In this document: positions 1 to 8,612 of the stretch, piece by piece
How the letters are laid out: the number at the start of each line of letters is the position of its first letter
How positions within the stretch are numbered: position 1 is the first letter of the stretch
Notes under the pieces: model-generated
Seen by the model: the letters and a program-made list of their open reading frames with translations, nothing else
Told to the model about the DNA's origin: nothing
The model's database searches: none
DNA from: Methylotenera sp.
Lineage (GTDB): Bacteria > Pseudomonadota > Gammaproteobacteria > Burkholderiales > Methylophilaceae
Direction: 5' to 3'
DNA: 64,000 nucleotides
Assembly (NCBI GenBank): GCA_014378845.1
Contig: JACMNB010000007.1
Location: 1-64,000, forward strand
Translations under genes and position numbers: made by a program

Positions 1-68
1 AAGCTCGGATGTGTCTGTACAAAAATGAGTGCTTCTTGCTTAAATTGTGTGCTGTAGCGTTTGGTCAT
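1..68 (-). CDS. IS3-family transposase OrfA, N-terminal fragment (runs off window)
   Basis: Reading leftward from an ATG at 68, 22 codons are visible. They begin MTKRYSTQFKQEA, the usual opening of the helix-turn-helix OrfA protein of IS3-family elements. OrfA binds the IS ends and is normally fused to the OrfB integrase by programmed frameshifting. The rest lies outside the window, so integrity cannot be judged. The sequence to its right is the terminal part of the same element. Confidence 0.7.
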   Translation of the reverse strand, partial: MTKRYSTQFKQEALIFVQTHPS

Positions 69-141
69 GTCTTTCCTCATAAAATATAAAGTGAATGTAA
101 TCTTATGAGGGGATGCTTGTCCATTTTATTGACTAGGTCCA
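1..141 (-). mobile_element. End of an IS3-family insertion sequence
   Basis: The leader upstream of the transposase start carries, on the minus strand, a terminus beginning TGGACCTAGTCAATAAAATG at about 141. This matches the TGGAC/TGTAC-type terminal repeat placement of IS3-family elements. The other end and the target duplication are outside the window, so the boundary at 141 is an estimate. Confidence 0.55.
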
Positions 142-249
142 CATGTCAGCAATTAAGGGAACCAGGCTCGAAATAGTTTAGACAGAAAAATAAATCGAGC
201 GTGAGCCCTTTTGATTGGCAAGATGGACATGGTCAACTCGCGACCGATG

Positions 250-385
250 GTGTCATTCCGTTTCTAATTCAAATGTGAATCAATGATGCGGGTATAGGAG
301 CGCGCCATGCGCGCGATCTTCTGGTTCGCAGGCATGACCTGCTCCTACAAAAACATCGTTTTAAATTAGAAATGAAATCAGACAC
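250..385. repeat. MITE-like inverted repeat with a REP-like core
   Basis: The outer arms are imperfect inverted repeats of about 24 bp: GTGTCATTCCGTTTCTAATT starting at 250, answered by AATTAGAAATGAAATCAGAC ending near 383. Inside, 295-347 holds a second dyad, TAGGAGCGCGCCATGCGCGC against the complement of GCAGGCATGACCTGCTCCTA. This resembles the REP/BIME-type 'TAGGAGC...CATG' palindromes of many proteobacteria. No ORF of note lies within it. It is probably a non-autonomous mobile or structural repeat. Confidence 0.5.
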
Positions 386-508
386 CCAACCGAAGTAAGG
401 CCGGCATATGCCGTTCATGATGCGATCGAGCTACAGCGCGAAACTCAGTGCGGGAAGTGTCAAGTCCAAACCGGTACCGCCTTTGTTCATGGCGGCAGCC
501 GGATTAAA

Positions 509-928
509 TCACGTGGGTTTCGAAATCTCCGAAAGCGCTTCACCGGCGATCTCGATATCGGCGCTCTCAACGGCAAGATCGCCCAGCGCCACGATTCCCA
601 CGAGTCGCTTATCGGCGTTTACAATCGGCAAGCGCCGAATCTGGTGATCACTCATGAGCTTTACCGCATCGTCCACGGAATCTTCCTCATATGCCCAAAC
701 GATACCTTCGGACATGACCTCGTGCACCTTGGTGCTCGGATCCTTGCCCTCGGCCACGGCGCGAATGACAATGTCGCGATCTGATATCGTTCCGATCATG
801 CGATCATTTTCTCCCACGGGCATCATTCCGAAATTACCCTTGTGCATTTGTTGCGCAGCTTCCTTGATCGTTTCGTCTGGGCTGATGACCTGCACATCCC
901 GGCTCATCAAATCTTTAAGCTCTTGCAT
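509..928 (-). CDS. CBS-domain protein (tandem CBS pair)
   Basis: A 139-residue soluble protein made essentially of two CBS motifs: DLMSRDVQVISPDETIKEA near the N-terminus and HEVMSEGIVWAYEEDSVDDA from about residue 68. Each is followed by the MPV/LPIV and GTISDRDIV/GIVALGDLA strands of the fold. Stand-alone CBS pairs usually sense adenine nucleotides and are common in stress gene sets. The specific target here is unknown. The ATG at 928 has a strong AAGGAG site six bases upstream. Its base composition is richer in GC than most of the window, as is the rest of this left patch. Confidence 0.85.
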   Translation of the reverse strand: MQELKDLMSRDVQVISPDETIKEAAQQMHKGNFGMMPVGENDRMIGTISDRDIVIRAVAEGKDPSTKVHEVMSEGIVWAYEEDSVDDAVKLMSDHQIRRLPIVNADKRLVGIVALGDLAVESADIEIAGEALSEISKPT

Positions 929-967
929 ATCTATCTCCTTGTCTTAAACATCAATAAAAAACGCGAC

Positions 968-1201
968 TTACGAACGATCGCGCAGTTCCGTCACGCCCTC
1001 CTTCACGGCACAGTGATTACAGCAAAACATCCGGCCGCCGTTCTCCAAGCCATGCCCGACGATGCGTACACCGCAATGCGCACAGGTGGGCGCAAGCGCG
1101 TGGATCGCGCATTCGAAGCTATCAAAAGTATAGGTTTTACCCAAAGTCATCACCTGAAAAGATTTATCGTACTCATTTCCGCATCCATCGCATTTAGCCA
1201 T
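968..1201 (-). CDS. Small Cys-rich zinc-ribbon-like protein
   Basis: 77 residues with paired cysteines in CDGCGNEYD (N-terminus), CAHCG in the middle and CCNHC near the end, plus FDSFECAIHALAPTC. It looks like a small metal-binding ribbon protein. Similar proteins are often labelled prokaryotic metallothionein or TRASH-like, but I cannot assign a function. The ATG at 1201 follows an AGGAGA site at good spacing. It lies 39 bp upstream of the CBS gene in the same direction and may be co-transcribed with it. Confidence 0.65.
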   Translation of the reverse strand: MAKCDGCGNEYDKSFQVMTLGKTYTFDSFECAIHALAPTCAHCGVRIVGHGLENGGRMFCCNHCAVKEGVTELRDRS

Positions 1202-1248
1202 AAGTTTCTCCTCTGTTAAATCGGTTGTTACATTGGTTCGGCTTCACT

Positions 1249-1430
1249 TCAGGCGTCAACCGTTGGAACATTCGAACCAGGCGGCAAGCGCCGCACGAAC
1301 CACTCCAGGCGTGGAACGCCACCTGTTCGAGCACGCCCGGCTCTTCGAACAAATGCGTAGCGCCGGGCACAATGGGCAACCACTTTTCTCAGCGCAGCTA
1401 CGCCAGCGGCGATGGTTAACCCCGACCCAC
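1249..1430 (-). pseudogene. Remnant of an alpha/beta-hydrolase (dienelactone-hydrolase-like) C-terminus
   Basis: One minus-strand frame reads LPIVPGATHLFEEPG, a recognisable C-terminal block of dienelactone-hydrolase-type proteins. This block contains the catalytic His in that family. It is preceded in frame by stop codons where related proteins read through (L-R-stop-E-K-W). The match then moves to another frame that reads RLEWFVRRL. At least two nonsense changes and one frameshift are needed to restore the family pattern, so this is a decayed gene. Such hydrolases often accompany or are fused to COG1926 phosphoribosyltransferases, and a broken one of those lies nearby at 2373. Confidence 0.55.
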
Positions 1431-1456
1431 AGAGCTTCGTCACATAGTCCCGACTA

Positions 1457-1792
1457 CTATCGACCAACATGTGAACGTAACCGTCGCTGTTGCAGGTCCA
1501 CACAAACGTTATAGGCAAACGCACCTGTGGGCAGTATGACCAACCTTACGACGAGAGCGAGTGCTATGGACGATAGTAAATCGAGTATCCGGAAATCACT
1601 TTTTGTGGCCGCGAGGCTAGGCGTTGCGGCTTTACCCGGTTTTTTCATCGAGATCGCAACGGCTTGCTTGATCGCTTTTTGTTTCGTCGCGAAATGGCTG
1701 CTGCCTATCGATCCTTCCTTTCCCCACTTGTGCACCAGTGTCTTGATATTACTGCTGACGACTGCCTGGCTTGTCCCTTTTTTTAGTGGCAT
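1457..1792 (-). CDS. Small basic protein with MPLKKG N-terminus
   Basis: Starting at ATG 1792, which has GGAG seven bases upstream, the protein opens MPLKKGTSQAVVSSNIKTLV and continues with KQKAIKQAVAISMKKPGKAA. This resembles a family of short lysine-rich proteins of unknown role with the pattern MPLKKG..SKNIKTL...KQAVAIAL. Homologues as I know them end soon after that block. Here about 40 further residues follow before the stop, ending SLAATKSDFRILDLL and onward, so the C-terminus may be a read-through into unrelated sequence. An upstream extension in the same frame (from 1876) lacks family features. Confidence 0.5.
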   Translation of the reverse strand: MPLKKGTSQAVVSSNIKTLVHKWGKEGSIGSSHFATKQKAIKQAVAISMKKPGKAATPSLAATKSDFRILDLLSSIALALVVRLVILPTGAFAYNVCVDLQQRRLRSHVGR

Positions 1793-1886
1793 GACATTTC
1801 TCCAATCTGTAGAATTACATTTAGCTAGGTTGCGCCAACTGCGCGGACGTGTTCCGCGAGTTTGCTTGACGATCATTCAGCGCTAA

Positions 1887-2372
1887 TGCCCTCACCTCAA
1901 TATGACATTGCAAAAGTTCTGGCTCTATCAACCGTTACCCCTATTGTCTACTTCGCAGCTCGTACACACTGTGTGCTACCGCACATCCGGCAAAAGATTT
2001 TTTACTCTTGCAGCAGGGCGAAATTAGCACCTCTACATTTCTCTCATGCTCGCACCAGACATAGCTTCGGTACAAGAAGCCATTCGAACATTTTTCTAGC
2101 CACACTGCCGGAAGGTTTGAGGCTGGACTAAATATTAAAACCTGAATATGTTCGCTAGCACACAGACTCGGCTGGCAGTTAGGCGCAATCTTCTCACGCA
2201 CATACTGGGAAACTTCTCGCCAATCAAAGCAGGCAATTTCATAATTTGCCCGGTTATAGTGTATGGAAACCGGGGTTAGATCAAGTACATTATATTAAGC
2301 CTCTAGGTTCCATTGGATGTTGCATTTCGTTGTAAATATGTATCCCAATTATAAATAGGGGAGTCTTATCAA
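1887..2372. other. Intergenic stretch without supportable genes
   Basis: Short open frames occur on both strands (for example 1862-2131 plus and 1941-2201 minus), but none has a good ribosome site or a recognisable motif. The segment separates the MPLKKG gene from the broken phosphoribosyltransferase. The last 100 bases upstream of 2373 become AT-rich and could hold a promoter. Confidence 0.4.
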
Positions 2373-2720
2373 ATGTTTTTCCGAGATAGAACCGAAGCAG
2401 GCAGAAAATTAGCAGATCGCCTTGCTGTTTACGCCAATTATCCGGACGCAATGGTTCTTGCATTACCGCGTGGCGGTTTGCCAGTTGCTTTTGAAGTTGC
2501 TGAGGCGCTCAACCTGCCTCTGGATATTTTTGTGGTGCGAAAACTGAGCCTGCCTAGTCACGAAGAGTTCGCGATAGGTGCGATTGCGTCCAGCGGTGCG
2601 ATTGTCCTTAATCAAGATTTGATAAATCAGCTATCGCTCAGCGATGAAACTATTGAGCATATCGTAGCGCGTGAGTAGCGTGAACTTGAGCGTCGTGAGC
2701 GATTAAATATTAAATTTATA
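2373..2720 (+). pseudogene. Phosphoribosyltransferase (COG1926-like), truncated by amber codon
   Basis: The open part (101 residues) matches the N-terminal half of type I phosphoribosyltransferase-like proteins: FRDRTEAGRKLADRL, VLALPRGGLPVAFEVA, LDIFVVRKLSLPSHEEFAIGAI. A TAG at 2676-2678 interrupts the helix IVARE-stop-RELERRERL; family members usually have Gln there (CAG to TAG). After RERL the expected PRPP-binding segment (VDDGLATGAT) is absent and unrelated AT-rich sequence follows. The gene therefore lacks its catalytic half. The ribosome site GGGGAG and the ATG remain intact. Confidence 0.75.
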
Positions 2721-2777
2721 GAAGGAATTAAGGCTTACTTGCCCTTAGTAACTCCATTTAATTCCATAGTCATTTTT

Positions 2778-3107
2778 TTAAATATCATTTTCGCTACTTA
2801 ATCCAGGATTCATGATTGAATCTGCTTGAGGTTTAGGATGCTTTTTACCTACTTTTTTTGAAGCATTATTGGTAAACGCATCTAGCTCCTCCCCTTTAGG
2901 TGGAGTGCCTGAGGTCTGAGGTGTATCAGCCACCTTGGCAACTTTATTTTTATTATCTGAAAACACTTTATCTAATTCAGATCCTGGATCTTCACTTCCA
3001 TCATTGCTCGTTAGATCCTTAAGTGCAGCTTTGTCAATATTCGCATTTATCCCAAGCCTGACACTAGTAGATTTTCCATCAACTTTATTTTCGGGTTCTT
3101 TAGACAT
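2778..3107 (-). CDS. Hypothetical hydrophilic protein
   Basis: 109 residues, rich in Asp, Lys, Asn, Ser and Pro. It has no Cys, Trp or Tyr, no signal peptide and no membrane segment. It is likely disordered. I recognise no domain. The start at 3107 is supported by AAGGAG five bases upstream. It lies 46 bp downstream of a similar hydrophilic gene in the same direction, and the two were probably transcribed together. The surrounding DNA is clearly more AT-rich than the patch to its left. Confidence 0.55.
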   Translation of the reverse strand: MSKEPENKVDGKSTSVRLGINANIDKAALKDLTSNDGSEDPGSELDKVFSDNKNKVAKVADTPQTSGTPPKGEELDAFTNNASKKVGKKHPKPQADSIMNPGLSSENDI

Positions 3108-3153
3108 ACTGCTCCTTTAATATATATAAATGAATTATTACAATTATGTTAAG

Positions 3154-3480
3154 TTAAATATCCACATCAGCTGGATTGTCATCATTTCTTATTTCGGAAG
3201 GAATTCTATCTTTTTTTGGCAATCTATCTTCTTTATCAGGGTAGATAAATTTATCGCGCTTCATAGGAGTTTCATTTGGAAATTTTGGATCATTCACTCT
3301 TTGCTGAACCTCATCATCACCGTCGATTTCAAATGGAATACTTGTATCGTTTACTTTTTCATTTCCAACACCAGGTAAAGTTGCATTCCTATCAGATTGT
3401 TTCTGTTGTGCTGTCATTTTATAAGTCTCAACTATATTTTTATCATCAAATTCATTAACTACTTTTTTTATGGGTTCCAT
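3154..3480 (-). CDS. Hypothetical hydrophilic protein
   Basis: 108 residues from ATG 3480. An AGAGGTG site lies about six bases upstream, which makes this start better than the in-frame GTG at 3489 that overlaps that site. The protein is highly charged, for example KFIYPDKEDRLPKKDRIPSEIR, has no Cys or Trp, and is likely disordered. No family was recognised. It precedes the other hydrophilic gene at 2778 and both end in a short acidic tail finishing Asp-Ile. Confidence 0.55.
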   Translation of the reverse strand: MEPIKKVVNEFDDKNIVETYKMTAQQKQSDRNATLPGVGNEKVNDTSIPFEIDGDDEVQQRVNDPKFPNETPMKRDKFIYPDKEDRLPKKDRIPSEIRNDDNPADVDI

Positions 3481-3748
3481 ATTATTCACCTCTTTAAGCT
3501 GTTAAAAATTTATATACCTCTCAAATTTTTTTATTAATTACTAAATTAAGAGGTAAGTTAACTTCATCTGTAAACCACCTTAAGTCTCATAACTTGTTAT
3601 TCAACATAGAATGCTCTAAAAATAAATATCGAAATGTGCGCTAGCTAACATAATTTATTAATGGAATTAGATTGCAACCTATATTAGGTAACCTGCCCAG
3701 AATTTGTTATTCAAAGCAGTGAACTGGATCTGATTTAGTAAAAATTAA

Positions 3749-4591
3749 TCACGGCTTATTAAGCCAGTAATTTTCGAACGCAAGTTGCCCAGGCGCGGCA
3801 CGCCGATTTGTCTGAAAACCTCTAGCAGTAAATAATCCACGCAGCTCCCGTATTATTTCTGGATTGCCGCACACCATGATTCGAGAGCGTTTTAAATCAA
3901 ACTTTAAATTTGCGGCAATCTCCAGCCGACCATCTTCGATTAGTTGTGGAATGCGCGCCGGTGACATATCAGGCAAGAATTCGCGTGTTACCACTGGAAT
4001 ATAACGCAATCGCGCTGGCAGAGTTTCCAATAAATGATCTTGAATAATTGCCTGTATCTCGTCGCGATAAGCAAGCTCGACAGCATAGCGAACGCTATGC
4101 ACCAAAACTATATTTTCAAAGGCATTCCATGTGATTGCATCACGCAATATTGATAAGAATGGACCAAGCCCAGTACCAGTCGCGAGGAGCCAAAGATCTT
4201 TCCCTGGTGCGAAACCATCAATGGTCATAAAGCCATAACTGGCCTTATCGACTTGAATGGTGTCGCCCTCGCGGATATTCGATAAAGGATCAGAGAACTC
4301 ACCATTAGGGATGAGTGTAGCGATGAACTCAAGATACCCATCAACCTTACTAGATACGACTGAGAATGGTCGCCAAATCACATTGTCTTTTTTGCTCTGA
4401 AGACCAAGCCGCGCATAATGTCCAGGCGTAAAGCGAAAGTTTGGGTCGCGACTAGTGCGACAAGAAAGCAAGTTCGGCGTCCAGTAACGCAGACTTAATA
4501 CCGTTTCTACTGTGAAGCGCGCGGATGAAATTGTTGCTGTTTGAGAGGGTATATTTGCCGCAAGATCGTCAGAATAATTAAGCTTGTCCAT
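3749..4591 (-). CDS. fpr: Ferredoxin/flavodoxin-NADP reductase (bacterial FPR type)
   Basis: 280 residues of the plant-type FNR superfamily, bacterial subclass. The FAD-binding block is RPFSVVSS at about residue 94, and the NADP-binding block contains LLATGTGLGPFLSIL. The protein also has IMVCGNPEII and a C-terminal FENYW segment, in the position typical of bacterial FPRs whose terminal aromatic covers the flavin. It moves electrons between NADPH and ferredoxin or flavodoxin in the cytoplasm, often for oxidative stress defence or Fe-S metabolism. It has a roughly 25-residue N-terminal extension compared with the usual ~257 residues. It stands alone between long intergenic stretches. Confidence 0.85.
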   Translation of the reverse strand: MDKLNYSDDLAANIPSQTATISSARFTVETVLSLRYWTPNLLSCRTSRDPNFRFTPGHYARLGLQSKKDNVIWRPFSVVSSKVDGYLEFIATLIPNGEFSDPLSNIREGDTIQVDKASYGFMTIDGFAPGKDLWLLATGTGLGPFLSILRDAITWNAFENIVLVHSVRYAVELAYRDEIQAIIQDHLLETLPARLRYIPVVTREFLPDMSPARIPQLIEDGRLEIAANLKFDLKRSRIMVCGNPEIIRELRGLFTARGFQTNRRAAPGQLAFENYWLNKP

Positions 4592-5313
4592 CGTAGCATT
4601 ACCTAAAAATTGCCTCTAAATTGATAGCATAGTTAAGACGATGATGCTCTAAAAGACTATATTAGGTTATTGGCAGGTAAAATGTTACTAATGAGACAAA
4701 AGTGAGCGTTTTGAAAGAAAGTTTAAGTAGTTCATGCGTTTTCCTAACTCAATCAAAAAAACTCTTAGTAAGTAACTACAGATCATAATCATAATATGAG
4801 CTTAACTTACGCTAGTCAGTGCGTTAACATACATAGTGATTAAAAACTAAATTTAAAATGTAAACGAAATAAAATTGCTGAAATCAATAGACCTTGTTCT
4901 GACTGTTATATTGCAACGAATATTGACTCACCTAGCTTAGAAATACGCATTTAATTTTGACTCACGAAGCAATTCTAACCTGCTCACAAACTGAGCAAGA
5001 GATACATCATTACATGAGATATTAAGTGTAACATGCGTTGGCATTTGCGCGGTCAAATGCCCATCAGTGAAATAGTCGAAAGGATTTAAGCCTATTTCAA
5101 CAACCCAAGGATTGACGATGCAAGCTTATTGCCTCGTCGATAAATGCGGTCTGTAATGGTCTAGTTTAAGGGACATTTCCTAAGAGGTTTATTATCCTAA
5201 ATAAGTTGTACAAATAAACTAAATGAGAGGCCTTCATTGACTGCTTTAAGCCAAAAGCCCAGTAGCATCGAAAAGTTGCTATGACGGCTTTTGGCCGAAA
5301 TTAGACATTACGC
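4592..5313. other. Long AT-rich intergenic region
   Basis: About 720 bp without a gene I can support. On the minus strand 4937-5125 stays open for ~62 codons. It reads plausibly protein-like text (NPFDYFTDGHLTAQ, LELLRESKLNAYF) but has no upstream start codon, so it may be a gene remnant or chance. The right end carries a 10-bp perfect stem described separately. The left end should contain the promoter of the FPR gene. Confidence 0.4.
5250..5295 (-). terminator. Possible terminator hairpin after the RND efflux genes
   Basis: A perfect 10-bp stem, GCCAAAAGCC (5250-5259) with GGCTTTTGGC (5286-5295), lies just downstream of the stop codon of the minus-strand RND pump. The exit side lacks a clear U-run, so intrinsic termination is uncertain. 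It could instead be an mRNA 3'-end stabilising hairpin. Confidence 0.4.
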
Positions 5314-8300
5314 TTACAATCCAGAGGTGTTCAAATTTCTCACTTTTTCAAACCGCCCAAAATGCAACATAATCGTCGGCAATATCAGCAAATTTAAAAT
5401 AGTTGAAGTAATCAAGCCGCCAACAATAATCGTGGCCATTGGGCCTTCAATTTCGCGCCCTGGTTGACCACTACCTATCGCCAAAGGCATTAAGCCTAGC
5501 GCAGTGACTAGTGCAGTCATTAGTACCGATGGCAGCCGTTCAGTTGCTCCGCGAATGCAGGTTTCGAGGTTCCAAACGCAGTGTTCCTCTTCCACCAAAT
5601 GCTGAAAGTGGGAAACCATCATAATGCTGTTGCGCAGCGTGATGCCAAACAGCGTGACAAACCCCACCAGCGAGCCTAAAGACAACCAACCGCCAGTAAA
5701 CAGCGCCGCCATCACGCCGCCAATCAGCGCGAATGGCAAGTTAGCAAAGGTGAGTAGTAAGTTACGTAGCCGCCCAAACGCGATATACAGCATCAGAAAA
5801 ATTGCGACAATGGCGAGTAGTGAATGCACGATTAAGTCTTCGCGTGATTGTGCATTGGCCTCGGCTTCGCCCGTGAATTCGATATAATTGCTTGCGCTTA
5901 ACTGCACATCGGTTTTGATGCGTTTTTGCAACTCTGCGTTAAAGCTAGCCAAATCGCGATTAGTCGCGTTAGCGGTAACGGTTTGAATGCGCTTTGAACC
6001 TGCGTGTAGTATTTTTGCGCGGCCACCTTCTTGCGTGATAAACGCAATATCCTTGAGTAATAATGGCTTGCCTTCTGGGCTGATGAGCGGAATCTCACCC
6101 AGATCAGCCACGTCATCACGCGCTGCTTTGTCTAATACTACGCTTAAACCCACCGCGCGGCTGCCCAAATAAATTTGCGCAATCGGCACACCTTCATTGG
6201 CCGCGCGAATCGTATCCAACACATCTGTGGTCTGGATGCCCCATTGGGCTAACTTATCTGGCCGCAAGCGAATCACTGCTTGTGGCGTGCCTGGTGGCGA
6301 TTGCACTTGCACGTCCGTCGCACCTTTGGTGCCTACAACAACATTGGCGATTTGCTGTGCGTCGCGGTCTAACGCGTCTAAATCGTTGCCATAAATATTA
6401 ATAACCGTAGAAGCTGCGTAGCCAGAAATGGTTTCCTCAATGCGCTCAGTTAAAAAAGTGTTAATGGCAAAATTAACGCCGACAAAGCCTTGATTTCCCT
6501 TCCCGCCTTCACGTTCACCTGCAAGCGTTTCACGGATTTCTTTCACAATACGCCCTTGTTCTTGGCCGCTTAGCGTACCAATTTCAATCTCGAATTCGCT
6601 GTAATGTGTGCCGAATGTATCAGCAGCATTGGGCGCGCGGCCAACCCATTGCGTGATTGATTTAACGCCTTTAATGTTAGCAATTTTGCTGGCAACCTGG
6701 TTACCAAGGCTTAACGATTGCAGCTCTGACGTGCCGGGCAAGGCGGTCATGTGCATAATAAAATGGCCTTCGTGCAGCGGCGGAATAAACTGACTTTTAA
6801 ACAGCGGCAAAATGCCAAGCCCAAGCGCAATCAACAAAAAACTGATGCCAATCATCCACTTATAACGCTTTTCAATCGCATATAACATCGTGACATAGCC
6901 ACTTTTAATGCGGCGAATAATTGGCGAATCTTGTGTACCTAATTTAGCTTTGCCAAGCAACACAAAGCACAGCGCGGGCGTTAGCGTTAATGCAACCGCT
7001 AGCGACGCCATAATGGCCGCAATATAAGCCAAGCCAAGCGGCGCAAATAACTTGCCCGCCACGCCGCTAAGCGTAAGTAGCGGCATAAATACTAGCGCAA
7101 CGATGATAGTGGCGTACACCACCGAGCTGCGCACTTCTATCGAGGCGTTAAACACTACTTCGTGAATCGGTCGGGGGTTTATTAACAGCCGATTTTCTTT
7201 TAAACGTCTAAAAATATTTTCGGTATCTATAATCGCATCATCAACTACTTCGCCGAGCGCAATCGCCAGCCCACCTAACACCATGATATTTAAGCCGATT
7301 TTAAAGTAACTTAACACAACTATAGCGGTTAACAGTGACAGCGGAATGGCAGTGGCGCATATAAATGCTGTACGCGCATTGAATAAAAACAAAAACAAAA
7401 TGGCAATGACTAAAATGGAGCCGATCAAAATATCACTACGTACGCCAGCGATCGCGGTGTCGATAAAATTGGCTGGCCGAAACAAGCCTTCGTGCAGCGT
7501 GATTTGTTGTTTTTCTAGCGCGGGTTTTAGCACTTGCATGGCGGCTTCAATTGCTTGGGTAACCGCATGGGTATTGGCCCCCAGCTGACCTTGTACTGAT
7601 AGATAAATGCCTGTTTCTTGGTTAATAGCGGCGCTGCTGATGGATGGCGCAGCGCCTTCCACTACTTGTCCAATATCGCCCAAACGAATACTTTGCCCGT
7701 TTTTATGCACAATAACAGCTTTAGCTAATTGCTGAACGGTCGTGGTTTGGCCTTCGGTATTGACAATAATGCGTTGATTATTATTTTGTATAAATCCTGC
7801 ACCCGAAACGCCTGTGGCTTTTTGCGCGGCGATAACAACCTCGTTAATCGATAGGTTATAGCGTTTGAGTTTTTCAGGATCAATTTGCACCTGAAATTGC
7901 CGTACTTCGCCGCCAAATACGTTCACATCCGCCACACCTGGAATCGCCAATAAATGCGGCGTAATGGTCCAATCGACCAGTGTGCGCAGCTCCATTAAGC
8001 TAAGTGTTTTGGATGTAAAGCCAAAGCCCAACACTGTGCTGGCGCTGGAGGTGAGCGGCGTGATATTGGGCGTAATGCCGCGTGGTATTTGATTAGTTAG
8101 CGTACTTAGCCGCTCGGCGACAATTTGCCTATCGCGATAGATGTCACTACTTTCGTCAAAAATAACCGTCACAATCGATAATCCCGGAATCGATTGCGAG
8201 CGCATGCTGGCCACTCCCACGCTACCTGCGATGCTAGTTTCGATGGGCTGACTCACCAAGGATTCAACCAATTCTGCTGATAAGCCTGGCGATTCGGTTT

Positions 8301-8448
8301 GAATGATGATTTGCGTCGGTGAAAATTCAGGAAACACGTCTAAATTACTGCGGGTGAGGCTATAAATACCATACAACACTACAAGGCACGCCAAGCCAAT
8401 CACCACGCCAGAGTAGCGGATCGCAAAGCGGACGATTGATGACATCAT
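5314..8448 (-). CDS. Heavy-metal efflux RND pump, inner-membrane subunit (CzcA/CusA family)
   Basis: 1044 residues, full length for an HME-RND transporter. The N-terminal membrane segment is followed by the DVFPEFSPTQ and ETSIAGSVG porter-domain signatures. A block of membrane helices from about residue 335 contains GLAIALGEVVDDAIIDTEN, the transmembrane-4 proton-relay region. The second half repeats the layout (LFGITLRNSIMMVSHF). It would export metal ions from cytoplasm or periplasm, powered by proton influx, through an adaptor and a TolC-like channel encoded just upstream. The TM4 motif has Ala where CzcA proteins have the first Asp (DFG), so a Co/Zn/Cd substrate cannot be assumed. A palindromic repeat separates it from the adaptor gene. 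Confidence 0.9.
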   Translation of the reverse strand: MMSSIVRFAIRYSGVVIGLACLVVLYGIYSLTRSNLDVFPEFSPTQIIIQTESPGLSAELVESLVSQPIETSIAGSVGVASMRSQSIPGLSIVTVIFDESSDIYRDRQIVAERLSTLTNQIPRGITPNITPLTSSASTVLGFGFTSKTLSLMELRTLVDWTITPHLLAIPGVADVNVFGGEVRQFQVQIDPEKLKRYNLSINEVVIAAQKATGVSGAGFIQNNNQRIIVNTEGQTTTVQQLAKAVIVHKNGQSIRLGDIGQVVEGAAPSISSAAINQETGIYLSVQGQLGANTHAVTQAIEAAMQVLKPALEKQQITLHEGLFRPANFIDTAIAGVRSDILIGSILVIAILFLFLFNARTAFICATAIPLSLLTAIVVLSYFKIGLNIMVLGGLAIALGEVVDDAIIDTENIFRRLKENRLLINPRPIHEVVFNASIEVRSSVVYATIIVALVFMPLLTLSGVAGKLFAPLGLAYIAAIMASLAVALTLTPALCFVLLGKAKLGTQDSPIIRRIKSGYVTMLYAIEKRYKWMIGISFLLIALGLGILPLFKSQFIPPLHEGHFIMHMTALPGTSELQSLSLGNQVASKIANIKGVKSITQWVGRAPNAADTFGTHYSEFEIEIGTLSGQEQGRIVKEIRETLAGEREGGKGNQGFVGVNFAINTFLTERIEETISGYAASTVINIYGNDLDALDRDAQQIANVVVGTKGATDVQVQSPPGTPQAVIRLRPDKLAQWGIQTTDVLDTIRAANEGVPIAQIYLGSRAVGLSVVLDKAARDDVADLGEIPLISPEGKPLLLKDIAFITQEGGRAKILHAGSKRIQTVTANATNRDLASFNAELQKRIKTDVQLSASNYIEFTGEAEANAQSREDLIVHSLLAIVAIFLMLYIAFGRLRNLLLTFANLPFALIGGVMAALFTGGWLSLGSLVGFVTLFGITLRNSIMMVSHFQHLVEEEHCVWNLETCIRGATERLPSVLMTALVTALGLMPLAIGSGQPGREIEGPMATIIVGGLITSTILNLLILPTIMLHFGRFEKVRNLNTSGL

Positions 8449-8479
8449 GCTTTGCTTAATGCCTGCATTTGAGTGTACT

Positions 8480-8574
8480 CCTTCCCCATGTAAGGGGGAA
8501 GGTTGGGATGGGGGTGGCGAGAGTTTTGAGAGGTAACCCCCACCCTAACCCTCCCCCTGATAGGGGGAGGGGAT
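8480..8574. repeat. Dispersed GC-rich palindromic repeat, copy A
   Basis: A hairpin arm CTTCCCC...GGGGGAAGG followed by TTGGGATGGGGGT. After a variable centre comes the inverted half ACCCCCACCCTAACCCTCCCC with its own small hairpin. It lies in the 164-bp gap between the adaptor and pump genes. The same structure occurs near 20187, 26432, 39340 and 41163. Confidence 0.85.
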
Positions 8575-8612
8575 GTTGAGTGATGAACATGGCTTCAATT
8601 AAATAAGTCAAG

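Noticed and set aside
1941-2201. Open frame on the minus strand rich in Cys and Ser
   Set aside because: No ribosome site and no family resemblance. The overlapping plus-strand frame is just as long, which is expected by chance.
4937-5125. Minus-strand frame open for ~62 codons with protein-like text in the FPR-pump intergenic region
   Set aside because: No start codon with a ribosome site at its upstream end and no recognisable motif. Kept only as a note on the intergenic region.
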